Source: JABHQR01 sp043812455 (GTDB lineage: Archaea; Nanobdellota; Nanobdellia; Woesearchaeales; GW2011-AR9). From it: a stretch of DNA of 11,774 bases. The stretch covers positions 1 to 11,774 of the forward strand of contig JBDRMB010000033.1 of NCBI GenBank assembly GCA_043812455.1, given 5' to 3'. Shown in pieces: positions 5,981 through 11,624 of the stretch (the stretch's first letter is position 1; each line of letters begins with the position of its first letter). A program made the translations under genes and the position numbers. The notes under the pieces were generated by a model. That model was given only the letters and a program-made list of their open reading frames with translations, had not been told where the DNA came from and searched no databases.

Positions 5981-6631
5981 TCACCATTCTCCCTTCACAT
6001 AAACACCAGCATTTACACTAAGTTCAAGTCCAGCAACTTCAACTACATCCACGCCAGCACCAGCTTCAAAATGGTCATCACCAACACCAAATCTCAATTT
6101 CTCCTGAGCAAATGTAGGTCCATCTAATCCTAAATCAATCAAGCCTTCCACACCAACATGAAACATTGCCCTTTCATTTATTGGCAAATCAATATTAGCA
6201 ACTCCAATCAATTCAACAGGAACTTCGCCTGGACTAACAGTTGCTAAACCATACAAACTTAATGGACCTGTTCCACCATAAGCCTGTACTCCAGCTCTTG
6301 GCGAAAAGAATTTTCCACTAACTGAATATTGGCCTTCTAATACCAAGTCCCCATTTGATCCTAAATTGTAAGTAAGGTCCACCAATCCAAAATCACTAGC
6401 TTCAGCACCTTCTTGACCTAAAGTATAGTTCAAATTACCAAAGTTTCTTGTAAATAGTCCAAAACCAGCACCCAAATAAGTTGTAGTTTTAAGGTCTGTT
6501 ACAGCACCATTGTATCCAACCATAGTTTCAACTGAACCATGAGTTGGCACTTCCTTTTCTTCAGCAGCAACACTTCCTGCTGCCAATGCTGTTCCTAAAA
6601 GAACAGCTCCTATTGTATTTTTTATTGTCAT
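5981..6631 (-). CDS. Secreted beta-barrel-like (outer-membrane-type) protein
   Basis: This 216-residue protein has a clear signal peptide: K4, a hydrophobic core about 7-20, and VAA before a likely cut after residue 23. The mature part is rich in Gly, Val, Leu and aromatic residues and is built of alternating polar/hydrophobic stretches. Examples are KTTTYLGAGFGLF, DLVLEGQYSVSG and FEAGAGVDVVEV, enough for roughly ten to twelve strands. The last strand, LELSVNAGVYVKGEW, alternates perfectly and ends in an aromatic residue, as outer-membrane barrels do. There are no cysteines. I do not recognise the family. In an archaeon a true porin would be surprising; a secreted or surface beta-sandwich is the main alternative. 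GGGAGG precedes ATG 6631. The gene diverges from TrmB-like regulator 2 over shared TATA and operator sequences, so it is probably regulated by it. Confidence 0.75.
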   Translation of the reverse strand: MTIKNTIGAVLLGTALAAGSVAAEEKEVPTHGSVETMVGYNGAVTDLKTTTYLGAGFGLFTRNFGNLNYTLGQEGAEASDFGLVDLTYNLGSNGDLVLEGQYSVSGKFFSPRAGVQAYGGTGPLSLYGLATVSPGEVPVELIGVANIDLPINERAMFHVGVEGLIDLGLDGPTFAQEKLRFGVGDDHFEAGAGVDVVEVAGLELSVNAGVYVKGEW

Positions 6632-6679
6632 TTTAATCCTCCCTTTTTGTTTGTTACTACTAGTGGGTGGGACAGAGCA

Positions 6680-6687
6680 TTTAAATA
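6680..6687. promoter_or_regulatory. Shared bidirectional TATA box
   Basis: TTTAAATA, within CATTTAAATATTT, serves as a TATA box in both directions. Rightward it is about 25-30 nt before ATG 6713, predicting a leaderless trmB2 transcript. Leftward it predicts a start near 6660, giving a leader of about 30 nt with a strong GGGAGG for the barrel-like gene. Confidence 0.6.
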
Positions 6688-6691
6688 TTTC

Positions 6692-6711
6692 CTACTACAA
6701 TAAGGTAGTAG
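6692..6711. promoter_or_regulatory. Inverted repeat, likely operator of TrmB-like regulator 2
   Basis: CTACTAC (6692-6698) and GTAGTAG (6705-6711) are perfect 7-bp inverted arms around a 6-nt spacer. They lie between the TATA box and ATG 6713, covering the expected transcript start of the regulator gene and the BRE side of the divergent promoter. This position suits repression of both. The arm core resembles the TACTA/TAGTA core of the palindrome before regulator 1. A further TACTA/TAGT copy sits at 6656-6664 (ACTACTAGT), at the expected transcript start of the barrel-like gene. Confidence 0.65.
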
Positions 6712-6712
6712 A

Positions 6713-7462
6713 ATGAAATTTACTCAGAAATTAAAGGATATTGGCCTTACAGAACGAGAAGCGAAAGTATACTTGTTCCTATTAGAATACCAAGAAGCCA
6801 AAACAGGAATTATCTGTTCTAAGCTAAATATACCTAATTCACACATTTACACAATATTGGAAAAGCTCCTTAACAAAGGGATTATCAGCTTCAAGATTGT
6901 AAATAATGTTAAGATATTCAGACCTGTTGATCCAGAAAGCCTTTACGCACTTTTCAGAGAAAAGGAAAGGAAACTTGAACAAGAGAAAAAAGATCTAAAG
7001 AAATTTATTTCGAAATTGAGAAAGATTGAAATCAAAGAAAAGAAAGAGAATGATTTCAAATATTTCGAAGGGATTAATGGTGTTAGATCAATGTTTACTG
7101 AACTTGCAGAAAGTCTTGTTCCAAATACTAAGTTATATATAGCATCTGCTCCAATTGCTTATGAAAAATGGAACGCTTTTTTACTTGAATTATTTCAACC
7201 CATAAGAATTAAGAAAAATGTTCTGTTGCAACTTATAGTCCCAACTAGGTTAAAAAAGCATGCTTTAGAAAGAGAAAAACTTCAACCAATTGAGATTAAA
7301 TTTTCTGATGTAGAAATGGAAGCAGAATTTGGTGTTACTGGAGAATATGTTTATTTCTTAAGTTTTGGAGAAAAGCCTTATGCTTTGTTGGTTAAAGATA
7401 AAAATTTAGCAAGTACGCAAACTAAAGTTTTTGAAATTATGTGGAAAGAAGCTAAGAACTAA
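6713..7462 (+). CDS. TrmB-like transcriptional regulator 2
   Basis: A 249-residue paralogue-type regulator with the same plan as regulator 1. The TrmB winged helix is at about 1-75 (LKDIGLTEREAKVYLFLLEY, then IPNSHIYTILEKLLNKGII). A strongly charged coiled-coil linker is at about 82-115 (REKERKLEQEKKDLKKF). The C-terminal effector domain starts with FKYFEGINGVRSMFTEL and has the strand LYIASAP. The two regulators differ widely in sequence, so they are old relatives rather than a recent duplication. The transcript appears leaderless, and the operator-like repeat lies directly on its start. The likely target besides itself is the divergent secreted barrel-like gene. Its stop codon abuts the stop of the convergent nitroreductase gene with no base between them. 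Confidence 0.88.
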   Translation: MKFTQKLKDIGLTEREAKVYLFLLEYQEAKTGIICSKLNIPNSHIYTILEKLLNKGIISFKIVNNVKIFRPVDPESLYALFREKERKLEQEKKDLKKFISKLRKIEIKEKKENDFKYFEGINGVRSMFTELAESLVPNTKLYIASAPIAYEKWNAFLLELFQPIRIKKNVLLQLIVPTRLKKHALEREKLQPIEIKFSDVEMEAEFGVTGEYVYFLSFGEKPYALLVKDKNLASTQTKVFEIMWKEAKN

Positions 7463-8197
7463 CTACCACTCTTCCCCTTCATCTTCTTCGTCTTTCTTAC
7501 GAAGATTCTTGACAACTTCTTTCGCCTTTTCAGCTAAAGATTTAGCAGCAGGTACACTTTTCTCAGCTACAAACTTACCTGCTTCTTCAACATTGGTCTT
7601 GATTCCTTTCAGATTCCTTGCTACAATAGCAGAATAGTTGCCAAAATATTTGTCAGGGTCTCTAACTCTAGCTCGCCATTTGCCAAAATATGTCATCAAT
7701 TCCAATGGATATCTGGGAGGTTTTTCAGGAACATATTTAGGATAACCTATCGCAACAATTGCTTGCGCCCGGGCTTCTTCAGGTATTCCTAAAGTTGCTT
7801 TTAATCTGTCTTCGTCAAAAGCACCCACCCACCGAGTACCCAAACCAAGAGAATAAGCTTCCAGAAGCATATTTTGTACAGCTGCTGCACAGTTTTGGAT
7901 AGAAAATAAGTTTCTTCCTCGTAAACCATAATAACGTTCGACTTTTTCAGGTTCTGAACATACAACAATCAAGACTGGTGCTACTGCAATTTCATATTGT
8001 TCCATAGAAATTTCTGCAATCTCATGCTTCTTGTCTTGATCCATCACGACAATAAATTTCCAATCTTGTAAATTTCCAGAACTAGGTGCATGCCTGCCAG
8101 CATCTATAATACGAGAAACTTTGTCCCAATCTACTGGTTTTGGTAGGAATTCCTGAATATTTCTTCTGCTTTTAATTATTGGGAGAAGATCTTCCAT
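7463..8197 (-). CDS. Nitroreductase-family FMN oxidoreductase with charged C-terminal tail
   Basis: A 244-residue flavoprotein of the nitroreductase family, which uses NAD(P)H and FMN to reduce quinones, nitro groups, enones or flavin-like substrates. The FMN contacts are visible: SRRNIQEF (10-17), APSSGNLQDWKF (37-48), and the C-terminal half of the core with LGLGTRWVGAF and AIGYPKYVPEKPPR. The core ends near residue 185. Beyond it is an unusual extension of about 55-60 residues, first a Lys/Ala/Glu-rich amphipathic helix and then an acidic end (DEEDEGEEW). The extension could mediate membrane or partner binding. A strong GAGGTG precedes ATG 8197, and a TATA box sits at 8233-8244. The physiological substrate cannot be told from sequence. 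Confidence 0.88.
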   Translation of the reverse strand: MEDLLPIIKSRRNIQEFLPKPVDWDKVSRIIDAGRHAPSSGNLQDWKFIVVMDQDKKHEIAEISMEQYEIAVAPVLIVVCSEPEKVERYYGLRGRNLFSIQNCAAAVQNMLLEAYSLGLGTRWVGAFDEDRLKATLGIPEEARAQAIVAIGYPKYVPEKPPRYPLELMTYFGKWRARVRDPDKYFGNYSAIVARNLKGIKTNVEEAGKFVAEKSVPAAKSLAEKAKEVVKNLRKKDEEDEGEEW

Positions 8198-8232
8198 TTA
8201 TGCACCTCTTTTTAGCTATTAATCTTTAGAGG

Positions 8233-8256
8233 TTTTTATATTTTGCTACTGTGTAG
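8233..8256 (-). promoter_or_regulatory. Nitroreductase promoter with small dyad
   Basis: On the minus strand AAAATATAAAAA (8233-8244) is a good TATA box and predicts a start near 8213, with GAGGTG (8206-8211) in the leader. Directly upstream is CTAC-TGT-GTAG (8246-8256), a short dyad that resembles half of the operator-like repeat before TrmB regulator 2. The resemblance may be chance. Confidence 0.45.
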
Positions 8257-8274
8257 TCTGAGAAATTGGCTTGA

Positions 8275-8394
8275 TTAATGTTTTGCTAACTCCTTTAACA
8301 ATTCAAGATCTTCTTTAATTGCTGCTTTACCAGCTAGTTCCATCAATTTGATTTTCCTTTTTTCTTCTGGAGTTAAAGATTTTTTAGTTTTCAT
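8275..8394 (-). CDS. Small basic/acidic helical protein, candidate antitoxin of the Doc-like toxin
   Basis: A 39-codon gene starting at ATG 8394 and ending in TAA (8275-8277). Its start shares one base with the toxin stop (TAATG), and a strong AGAGGTGA (8399-8406) sits 4-5 nt upstream inside the toxin gene; this is the main reason to call it real. The product begins MKTKKSLTPEEKRK and continues KLMELAGKAAIKEDLELLKELAKH, a sequence of high charge and helix propensity with no cysteine or membrane segment. I do not recognise a family. It lacks a clear [ST]xxxE[GN] Fic-inhibition motif and does not resemble full Phd. Its translational coupling to a Doc/Fic toxin makes an antitoxin role the best guess. 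The gene order, toxin first, is the reverse of the usual phd-doc order. Confidence 0.7.
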   Translation of the reverse strand: MKTKKSLTPEEKRKIKLMELAGKAAIKEDLELLKELAKH

Positions 8395-8855
8395 TACTTC
8401 ACCTCTAAGATGATCTTCTTTATATATTTTACTAGATCTTCTTCTGAAATTTTAATTAAATGAGGACTTATCCAATTTTTAATTCCATTAAAGGTTATTT
8501 TACTTTCATATTCTGCAACCTTAATAATGAAAATTACTGCCTCTTTATATTCTATCTTAAAATGGAAGCCCATAGTAAACAAGATGATTTTAGCATAGAT
8601 ATGGGCAGTTCTCTTATTTCCATCATTAAAATGGTGCCTTCTTGCAAACTCTTTGTAAACGAAAGCTCCTACTGAAACTGGATTATTTGAATTTTTTATT
8701 TGATAATTGTAAATTTTGTGAATGGAATGGTGCAATCCTCCTTCATCCCTTATTCCTTTTTCCCCACCACTTTCATCAATAATAGCTTCGTGAATTTTAG
8801 CAATTATTTGAAAAGTTTCATCTACAAACTCTTTACTCACTCTTGCTTCAACCAT
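8394..8855 (-). CDS. Doc/Fic-family toxin
   Basis: A 153-residue Fic-fold protein. The active-site loop HHFNDGNKRTA (74-84) carries the catalytic histidine H74, F76, D78, N80 and R82. Upstream is the family stretch SGGEKGIRDEGGLHHSI (29-45), typical of Doc proteins. The lysine after the Asn (K81), where AMP-transferring Fic proteins usually have Gly, matches Doc. Doc phosphorylates and inactivates elongation factor Tu, so a kinase acting on a translation factor is the first hypothesis, not shown here. It is somewhat longer than phage P1 Doc. A TATA box at 8878-8887 predicts a nearly leaderless transcript. The following 39-codon gene overlaps it by one base and is the candidate antitoxin. Such modules are often acquired horizontally; base composition here does not obviously differ from the surroundings. 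Confidence 0.85.
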   Translation of the reverse strand: MVEARVSKEFVDETFQIIAKIHEAIIDESGGEKGIRDEGGLHHSIHKIYNYQIKNSNNPVSVGAFVYKEFARRHHFNDGNKRTAHIYAKIILFTMGFHFKIEYKEAVIFIIKVAEYESKITFNGIKNWISPHLIKISEEDLVKYIKKIILEVK

Positions 8856-8875
8856 CTGAAAATATAATACTTCCC

Positions 8876-8890
8876 AGAATATAAAATTAT
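8876..8890 (-). promoter_or_regulatory. Promoter of the toxin-antitoxin pair
   Basis: On the minus strand ATAATTTTATATTC contains a TATA-like core centred near 8883, about 28 nt before ATG 8855, so the transcript should begin close to the start codon. A second AT-rich TATATT lies at 8861-8868 but is too close to the start codon to be the main box. Confidence 0.45.
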
Positions 8891-8929
8891 CTACTGAAAT
8901 CTTCCTAAAAAATCAATATACAGATCCAT

Positions 8930-9406
8930 TTAAATCTTCAGATGTTCAACAAATTTTTGGTCTTGTTCAATATCATAAAACAACCCATACAAAGTATCTG
9001 CCTGAGTTCTAAGTAAATGCACATAAAGAGCAAGTTTACAGTTTGGAACCAAATTTGACCTAAACAAATCACTAGCTGACATCCATTCAGGTTCACCAAC
9101 ATCCTGTTCTTTTCGAGTTGGAATCCCGTCAATTAAGCCAGAGCAAAGATATAATTCACCACCAAGAACATTTCCTTTTTTGTACAATAGTTCAACGTCA
9201 GATACTTTTACATCAAATTCTTCTGGCAATCCCCTCTTTAAAGCCTGAAAACAATCTTCGCCTTGTTGAAGTTTTTCACCAGGAAATCGATATCTTCCAG
9301 CAAACAGTTTTCCCCTGGGGTCAACATACACCAAATAAGAGTCTAAACCTGGTTCTTTAGTAAGAACTGCAAGAACTGAATCGATTGTATCAGTTCCCAT
9401 TTTCAC
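8930..9406 (-). CDS. NUDIX-fold protein with imperfect Nudix box
   Basis: A 158-residue NUDIX-like protein. The box region reads GEKLQQGEDCFQALKR-GLPEEFD: the leading G, the E at position 7 of the box and the EE pair are present, but the glutamate of the RE pair is G. Metal-dependent pyrophosphatase activity may be weak or changed. The C-terminal part is longer than a minimal NUDIX domain. The start is GTG 9406, which overlaps the stop of the canonical NUDIX gene (GTGA, 9403-9406); ATG 9400, two codons in, is the alternative. The overlap indicates coupled translation, and the two may form a heteromer. The substrate is unknown. Confidence 0.78.
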   Translation of the reverse strand: MKMGTDTIDSVLAVLTKEPGLDSYLVYVDPRGKLFAGRYRFPGEKLQQGEDCFQALKRGLPEEFDVKVSDVELLYKKGNVLGGELYLCSGLIDGIPTRKEQDVGEPEWMSASDLFRSNLVPNCKLALYVHLLRTQADTLYGLFYDIEQDQKFVEHLKI

Positions 9407-9804
9407 TGAAAATACTTCTGGAACATCTTTAAATCGTCATGGAAACAATCAACTAATTTAGAATAAGATTCGCCAACTGGCATCCAACCAAAATCAGTAT
9501 GTTCTTCACTTAACACCACAGAATTGTTCAATGGTTTGCAGAAGAAAGTTATCATCGTAATTTGCTGACCATCATCTCTAGTAAAATGATGAACACGTAA
9601 TGGGTTAAGAACATCTATCGCCAAACCAGTTTCTTCCAAAGTTTCACGCTTAAGACCTTCAAACGGATCTTCACCCAGATTTAATCTTCCACCTGGTATC
9701 TCCCAAACACCTGGAGAATGCGGGTCAATAGGTCTTCTTTTGATAAGCAGAAGTTGGTTAAAATCATTAACTATGAAAGATTTTACTGCAATTGCTGATT
9801 CCAT
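9403..9804 (-). CDS. NUDIX hydrolase, canonical box
   Basis: A small NUDIX hydrolase (133 residues from the chosen start) that cleaves nucleoside diphosphates linked to another group. The full box is present: GGRLNLGEDPFEGLKR followed by ETLEETGL, matching Gx5Ex7REUxEExGU. The N-terminal strand (MESAIAVKSFIV) and VWEIPGG fit the fold. I place the start at ATG 9804 rather than the upstream in-frame TTG at 9819, because a TATA box at 9827-9834 predicts transcription to begin near 9806, making a leaderless transcript from this ATG. It overlaps the second NUDIX gene by 4 nt. Possible roles are nucleotide-pool cleaning (MutT-like) or ADP-ribose hydrolysis; sequence alone does not decide. Confidence 0.88.
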   Translation of the reverse strand: MESAIAVKSFIVNDFNQLLLIKRRPIDPHSPGVWEIPGGRLNLGEDPFEGLKRETLEETGLAIDVLNPLRVHHFTRDDGQQITMITFFCKPLNNSVVLSEEHTDFGWMPVGESYSKLVDCFHDDLKMFQKYFQ

Positions 9805-9826
9805 GATTTTATCAAGCAATGGTTTG

Positions 9827-9834
9827 TTATAATA
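9827..9834 (-). promoter_or_regulatory. TATA box of the NUDIX pair
   Basis: TATTATAA on the minus strand is centred about 26 nt before ATG 9804. It supports that start and a leaderless transcript for the two-gene unit. Confidence 0.55.
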
Positions 9835-9854
9835 GTTTTTCTAAACTAGAGACT

Positions 9855-10073
9855 TTATTTCTTAGCCTTGATCCCCAGCAAACTTATCACAAACACTGCC
9901 AAGTACATAACTAACCCATAAACACAAACTGGCAATCCTAACAAATTAGAACAACCACCTACTGGACAAGTCTGTGCAAACAGTTCTGTGTAAGATAAGT
10001 AACCAGAGAACAAAACACCAGCAATAGAAATGCCGAAAACTATCTTTAACGCTAAATCTTTATTGAATTTCAT
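9855..10073 (-). CDS. Half-size VKOR-like membrane protein
   Basis: A 72-residue membrane protein with two spans (about 9-29 and 47-67). Between them is a loop, TCPVGGCSNLLGLPVCVYGL, that matches the loop of vitamin K epoxide reductase (VKOR) family proteins: a cysteine pair (C36, C41), then the G-[LI]-P-x-x-x-Y-G-L stretch leading into the next span. VKOR proteins form disulfides in secreted proteins using quinones. The other half of the family, with the catalytic CxxC in the fourth span, is missing and is not encoded in the neighbouring gene. C50 in the second span is an additional cysteine. It may act as a homodimer or pair with another protein. A TATA box at 10096-10104 predicts a leaderless transcript from ATG 10073. 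No DsbA-type thioredoxin gene is in the window. Confidence 0.75.
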   Translation of the reverse strand: MKFNKDLALKIVFGISIAGVLFSGYLSYTELFAQTCPVGGCSNLLGLPVCVYGLVMYLAVFVISLLGIKAKK

Positions 10074-10095
10074 AACTGGAGAGAATATTGTTGGG

Positions 10096-10104
10096 TATTT
10101 AAAA
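10096..10104 (-). promoter_or_regulatory. TATA box of the half-VKOR gene
   Basis: TTTTAAATA on the minus strand is centred about 27 nt before ATG 10073, giving a leaderless transcript and a separate promoter for this gene. Confidence 0.55.
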
Positions 10105-10118
10105 TGTTACTTTACAAT

Positions 10119-10499
10119 TTAAAGTCTAGCTTCCAGAGGCACATAAACAGGTTTGGCTTCTGGATTTTCTCCTGTAACCAACCTTTTAATGTTTGATAAT
10201 GACAATTTGGTTTCTATGTTGTCAGGAAGCATTATAATGCCTTTATGTTCATCAAAGACTGGCCCGATTTTTCCAAATTCAGAAACAGTAATCCCAGTTA
10301 ATTTGTAAGAACCGTCTGAACCAATGAAAAGAGGTTTAAGAAAAACTTTGTAAGTATTAAAGGAAACCAACCTAACACTCTCTTCAACAACTCTCATATA
10401 GCCTAAAACTTCGTCAACAAAACCTTGAGAAGCATCTTCTGGAAGATGTTCTATGAATTTTAAGTACATTGGTTGTTGTTGATATCTTGGTGGGTCCAT
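10119..10499 (-). CDS. Hypothetical protein, 126 residues
   Basis: I do not recognise this protein. It starts MDPPRYQQQPMYLKFIEHLPE, has no signal peptide, membrane span or cysteine, and alternates helical (about 15-45) and strand-like segments (YKVFLKPLFI, GSYKLTGITVSEFG, KGIIMLPDNIE). It is probably a small soluble cytoplasmic protein. Its own TATA box (10531-10541) predicts a start near 10510 and a leader of about 11 nt with no strong ribosome binding site. It lies between the CRM gene and the half-VKOR gene on the same strand but with separate promoters. The open frame, codon use and promoter support a real gene; function is unknown. Confidence 0.75.
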   Translation of the reverse strand: MDPPRYQQQPMYLKFIEHLPEDASQGFVDEVLGYMRVVEESVRLVSFNTYKVFLKPLFIGSDGSYKLTGITVSEFGKIGPVFDEHKGIIMLPDNIETKLSLSNIKRLVTGENPEAKPVYVPLEARL

Positions 10500-10530
10500 T
10501 ATTAGATCACTATAGAGGGCGGAAGTAGAT

Positions 10531-10541
10531 TATTTAAAAAA
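10531..10541 (-). promoter_or_regulatory. TATA box of the 126-residue gene
   Basis: TTTTTTAAATA on the minus strand lies 32-42 nt before ATG 10499 and separates this gene from the CRM gene upstream. Confidence 0.5.
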
Positions 10542-10569
10542 CTTCTGGTTTAGTATATACAGAATATGT

Positions 10570-10839
10570 TTACTTTCTACTCAAACTTACAGTTAAACCA
10601 ACCACATCAACTAGAATTACATTACATCTTTGCGCAATTTCCAGTCCAATCGCTTTCTTATTCATCCCTTCATCTGCTTTTTCGCTAACAAAAGAACGTA
10701 AAAGTTTGATTTTGATTAATCTATGTTTCTTTAGAACTTGTTTAATGTGTTCAACCGTTTCTTCAGTTAAACCGTTTTTACCAATGATAACTACTGGTTC
10801 TAACTTTTTCGATTCTAATTTTAATTTTTCTATGTCCAT
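10570..10839 (-). CDS. CRM-domain (YhbY-like) RNA-binding protein
   Basis: An 89-residue single CRM domain, the size of free-standing YhbY proteins, which associate with pre-ribosomal RNA of the large subunit in bacteria and occur widely in archaea. The start KLKLESKKLEPVVIIGKNGLT contains the GxxG RNA-contact loop GKNG (about 20-23). It is followed by a helix (EETVEHIKQVLKKHRLIKIKLL), the variable middle and the closing strand NVILVDVVGLTVSLSRK. It follows the small membrane-protein gene by 13 nt and probably shares its transcript. With eS6 next in line, the group fits translation and ribosome assembly. Confidence 0.9.
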   Translation of the reverse strand: MDIEKLKLESKKLEPVVIIGKNGLTEETVEHIKQVLKKHRLIKIKLLRSFVSEKADEGMNKKAIGLEIAQRCNVILVDVVGLTVSLSRK

Positions 10840-10852
10840 TTTTATAAAAGAA

Positions 10853-11050
10853 TTAAATTATAAACAAGATTATTGAAACAAAAATCAATAACATGCCAGA
10901 TCCAATACAAGGATAAGCAATCTGTTCGCCAAGAGTGATATTTTTATAATTTTTTAATCTGCTAACTACAAAATGAGCAATGTAAGAAATTTTTTCTTGT
11001 AAATCAGCAAATAAGGCATTTACCTTATTATTAAATTCTTTCATATCCAT
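10853..11050 (-). CDS. Small single-span membrane protein
   Basis: A 65-residue protein with a charged, helical N-terminal half (MDMKEFNNKVNALFADLQEK) and a single hydrophobic span at the very end (about 44-65, GEQIAYPCIGSGMLLIFVSIILFII). A tail-anchored or SecE/Sec61-gamma-like topology fits, and its place next to translation genes would suit SecE. The conserved SecE hinge residues are not clear to me, so I leave it unnamed. A TATA box at 11068-11077 predicts a leaderless transcript from ATG 11050 that would also carry the CRM gene. The ATG at codon 3 is an alternative start. Confidence 0.7.
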   Translation of the reverse strand: MDMKEFNNKVNALFADLQEKISYIAHFVVSRLKNYKNITLGEQIAYPCIGSGMLLIFVSIILFII

Positions 11051-11067
11051 TTTTGTAGTACCTAAGT

Positions 11068-11077
11068 ATTATAAAAG
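11068..11077 (-). promoter_or_regulatory. TATA box of the membrane protein-CRM pair
   Basis: CTTTTATAAT on the minus strand is centred about 24 nt before ATG 11050. It predicts a leaderless two-gene transcript separate from eS6. Confidence 0.55.
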
Positions 11078-11104
11078 AAAATAATAATTTAATATTATTT
11101 AAAT

Positions 11105-11527
11105 TTACTCTTTATTTTCAGCTGGAGCTTCTTCTGCAGGTGCACCTAACGGTTTAGCACCGGCTTTCAAAACTTTCATGTTAATCTGAGTAGTTTTAAC
11201 AAAAACTTTCTCACCAGCTACAGTTCTCCTCCTTAGAAGACCTTTCTGTTTAGTTTTGTTTCTCTTCTTTCCAGAAAATCCAACTCCACCTTTAATCATG
11301 ACCCTTTTTCTTGGCGTTTGAATACCTTTTCTCATCGGAAATCCACTTTTGTCAGAACCGCCAGTTATCTGTAGTTCATAACTTTCAAGTCCGATAGAAT
11401 CTCCAGAAATTTTGTCACCGATATTTTTTCTCATTAAAGCCTCAGCTTCGTTGCCTTTTAGCTCTATTTGATGACTTTTTCCATCTTTAGTGGAAATATT
11501 TACTTTAAAACTTATGTCTGTTGCCAT
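11105..11527 (-). CDS. rps6e: Small-subunit ribosomal protein eS6
   Basis: A 140-residue ribosomal protein eS6 (S6e) of the 30S subunit, found in archaea and eukaryotes but not bacteria. The diagnostic stretch LQITGGSDKSGFPMRKGIQ (about 53-71) is followed by basic segments RKRVMIKGGVGFSGKKR and GLLRRRTVAGEKV, then QINMKVLKAG. The last 15 residues are an Ala/Pro/Glu-rich tail (GAPAEEAPAENKE) beyond the common archaeal core. GGAGG stands 7 nt before ATG 11527. A TATA box at 11611-11619 implies a structured leader of about 60 nt. The tail is the only departure from a normal family member. Confidence 0.97.
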   Translation of the reverse strand: MATDISFKVNISTKDGKSHQIELKGNEAEALMRKNIGDKISGDSIGLESYELQITGGSDKSGFPMRKGIQTPRKRVMIKGGVGFSGKKRNKTKQKGLLRRRTVAGEKVFVKTTQINMKVLKAGAKPLGAPAEEAPAENKE

Positions 11528-11542
11528 TTTTTTCCTCCGTTC

Positions 11543-11585
11543 CCGAGACTTAAGGAATTATTATTCCAAGCTTAATGCTTATCTC
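11543..11585 (-). promoter_or_regulatory. Stem-loop in the eS6 leader
   Basis: Three short arms nest: GAGA/TCTC (11545-11548 with 11582-11585), TTAAG/CTTAA (11550-11554 with 11571-11575) and GAAT/ATTC (11555-11558 with 11563-11566), with a TATT loop and side bulges. The structure sits just upstream of the ribosome binding site. It could be an autoregulatory element for eS6, but it is AT-rich and could be chance. Confidence 0.3.
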
Positions 11586-11610
11586 AGCTACAGTTCTATA
11601 TTTGGAGTGT

Positions 11611-11619
11611 ATTTATAAA
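11611..11619 (-). promoter_or_regulatory. TATA box of rps6e
   Basis: TTTATAAAT on the minus strand, with AACT upstream as a BRE-like flank, predicts a transcript start near 11590 and a leader of about 60 nt. Confidence 0.6.
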
Positions 11620-11624
11620 GTTAT

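Noticed and set aside
5939..6127. Plus-strand open frame of 62 codons
   Set aside because: It overlaps the end of TrmB-like regulator 1 and the antisense of the barrel-like gene, and has no signals of its own.
9118..9360. Plus-strand open frame of 80 codons
   Set aside because: It is antisense to the NUDIX-like gene, with low complexity and no start signals.
9805..9819. TTG start of the canonical NUDIX gene
   Set aside because: A TATA box at 9827-9834 places the transcript start near 9806, so ATG 9804 fits better.
10853..11050. Naming the 65-residue membrane protein SecE
   Set aside because: Size, topology and neighbours fit, but I could not see the conserved SecE residues.
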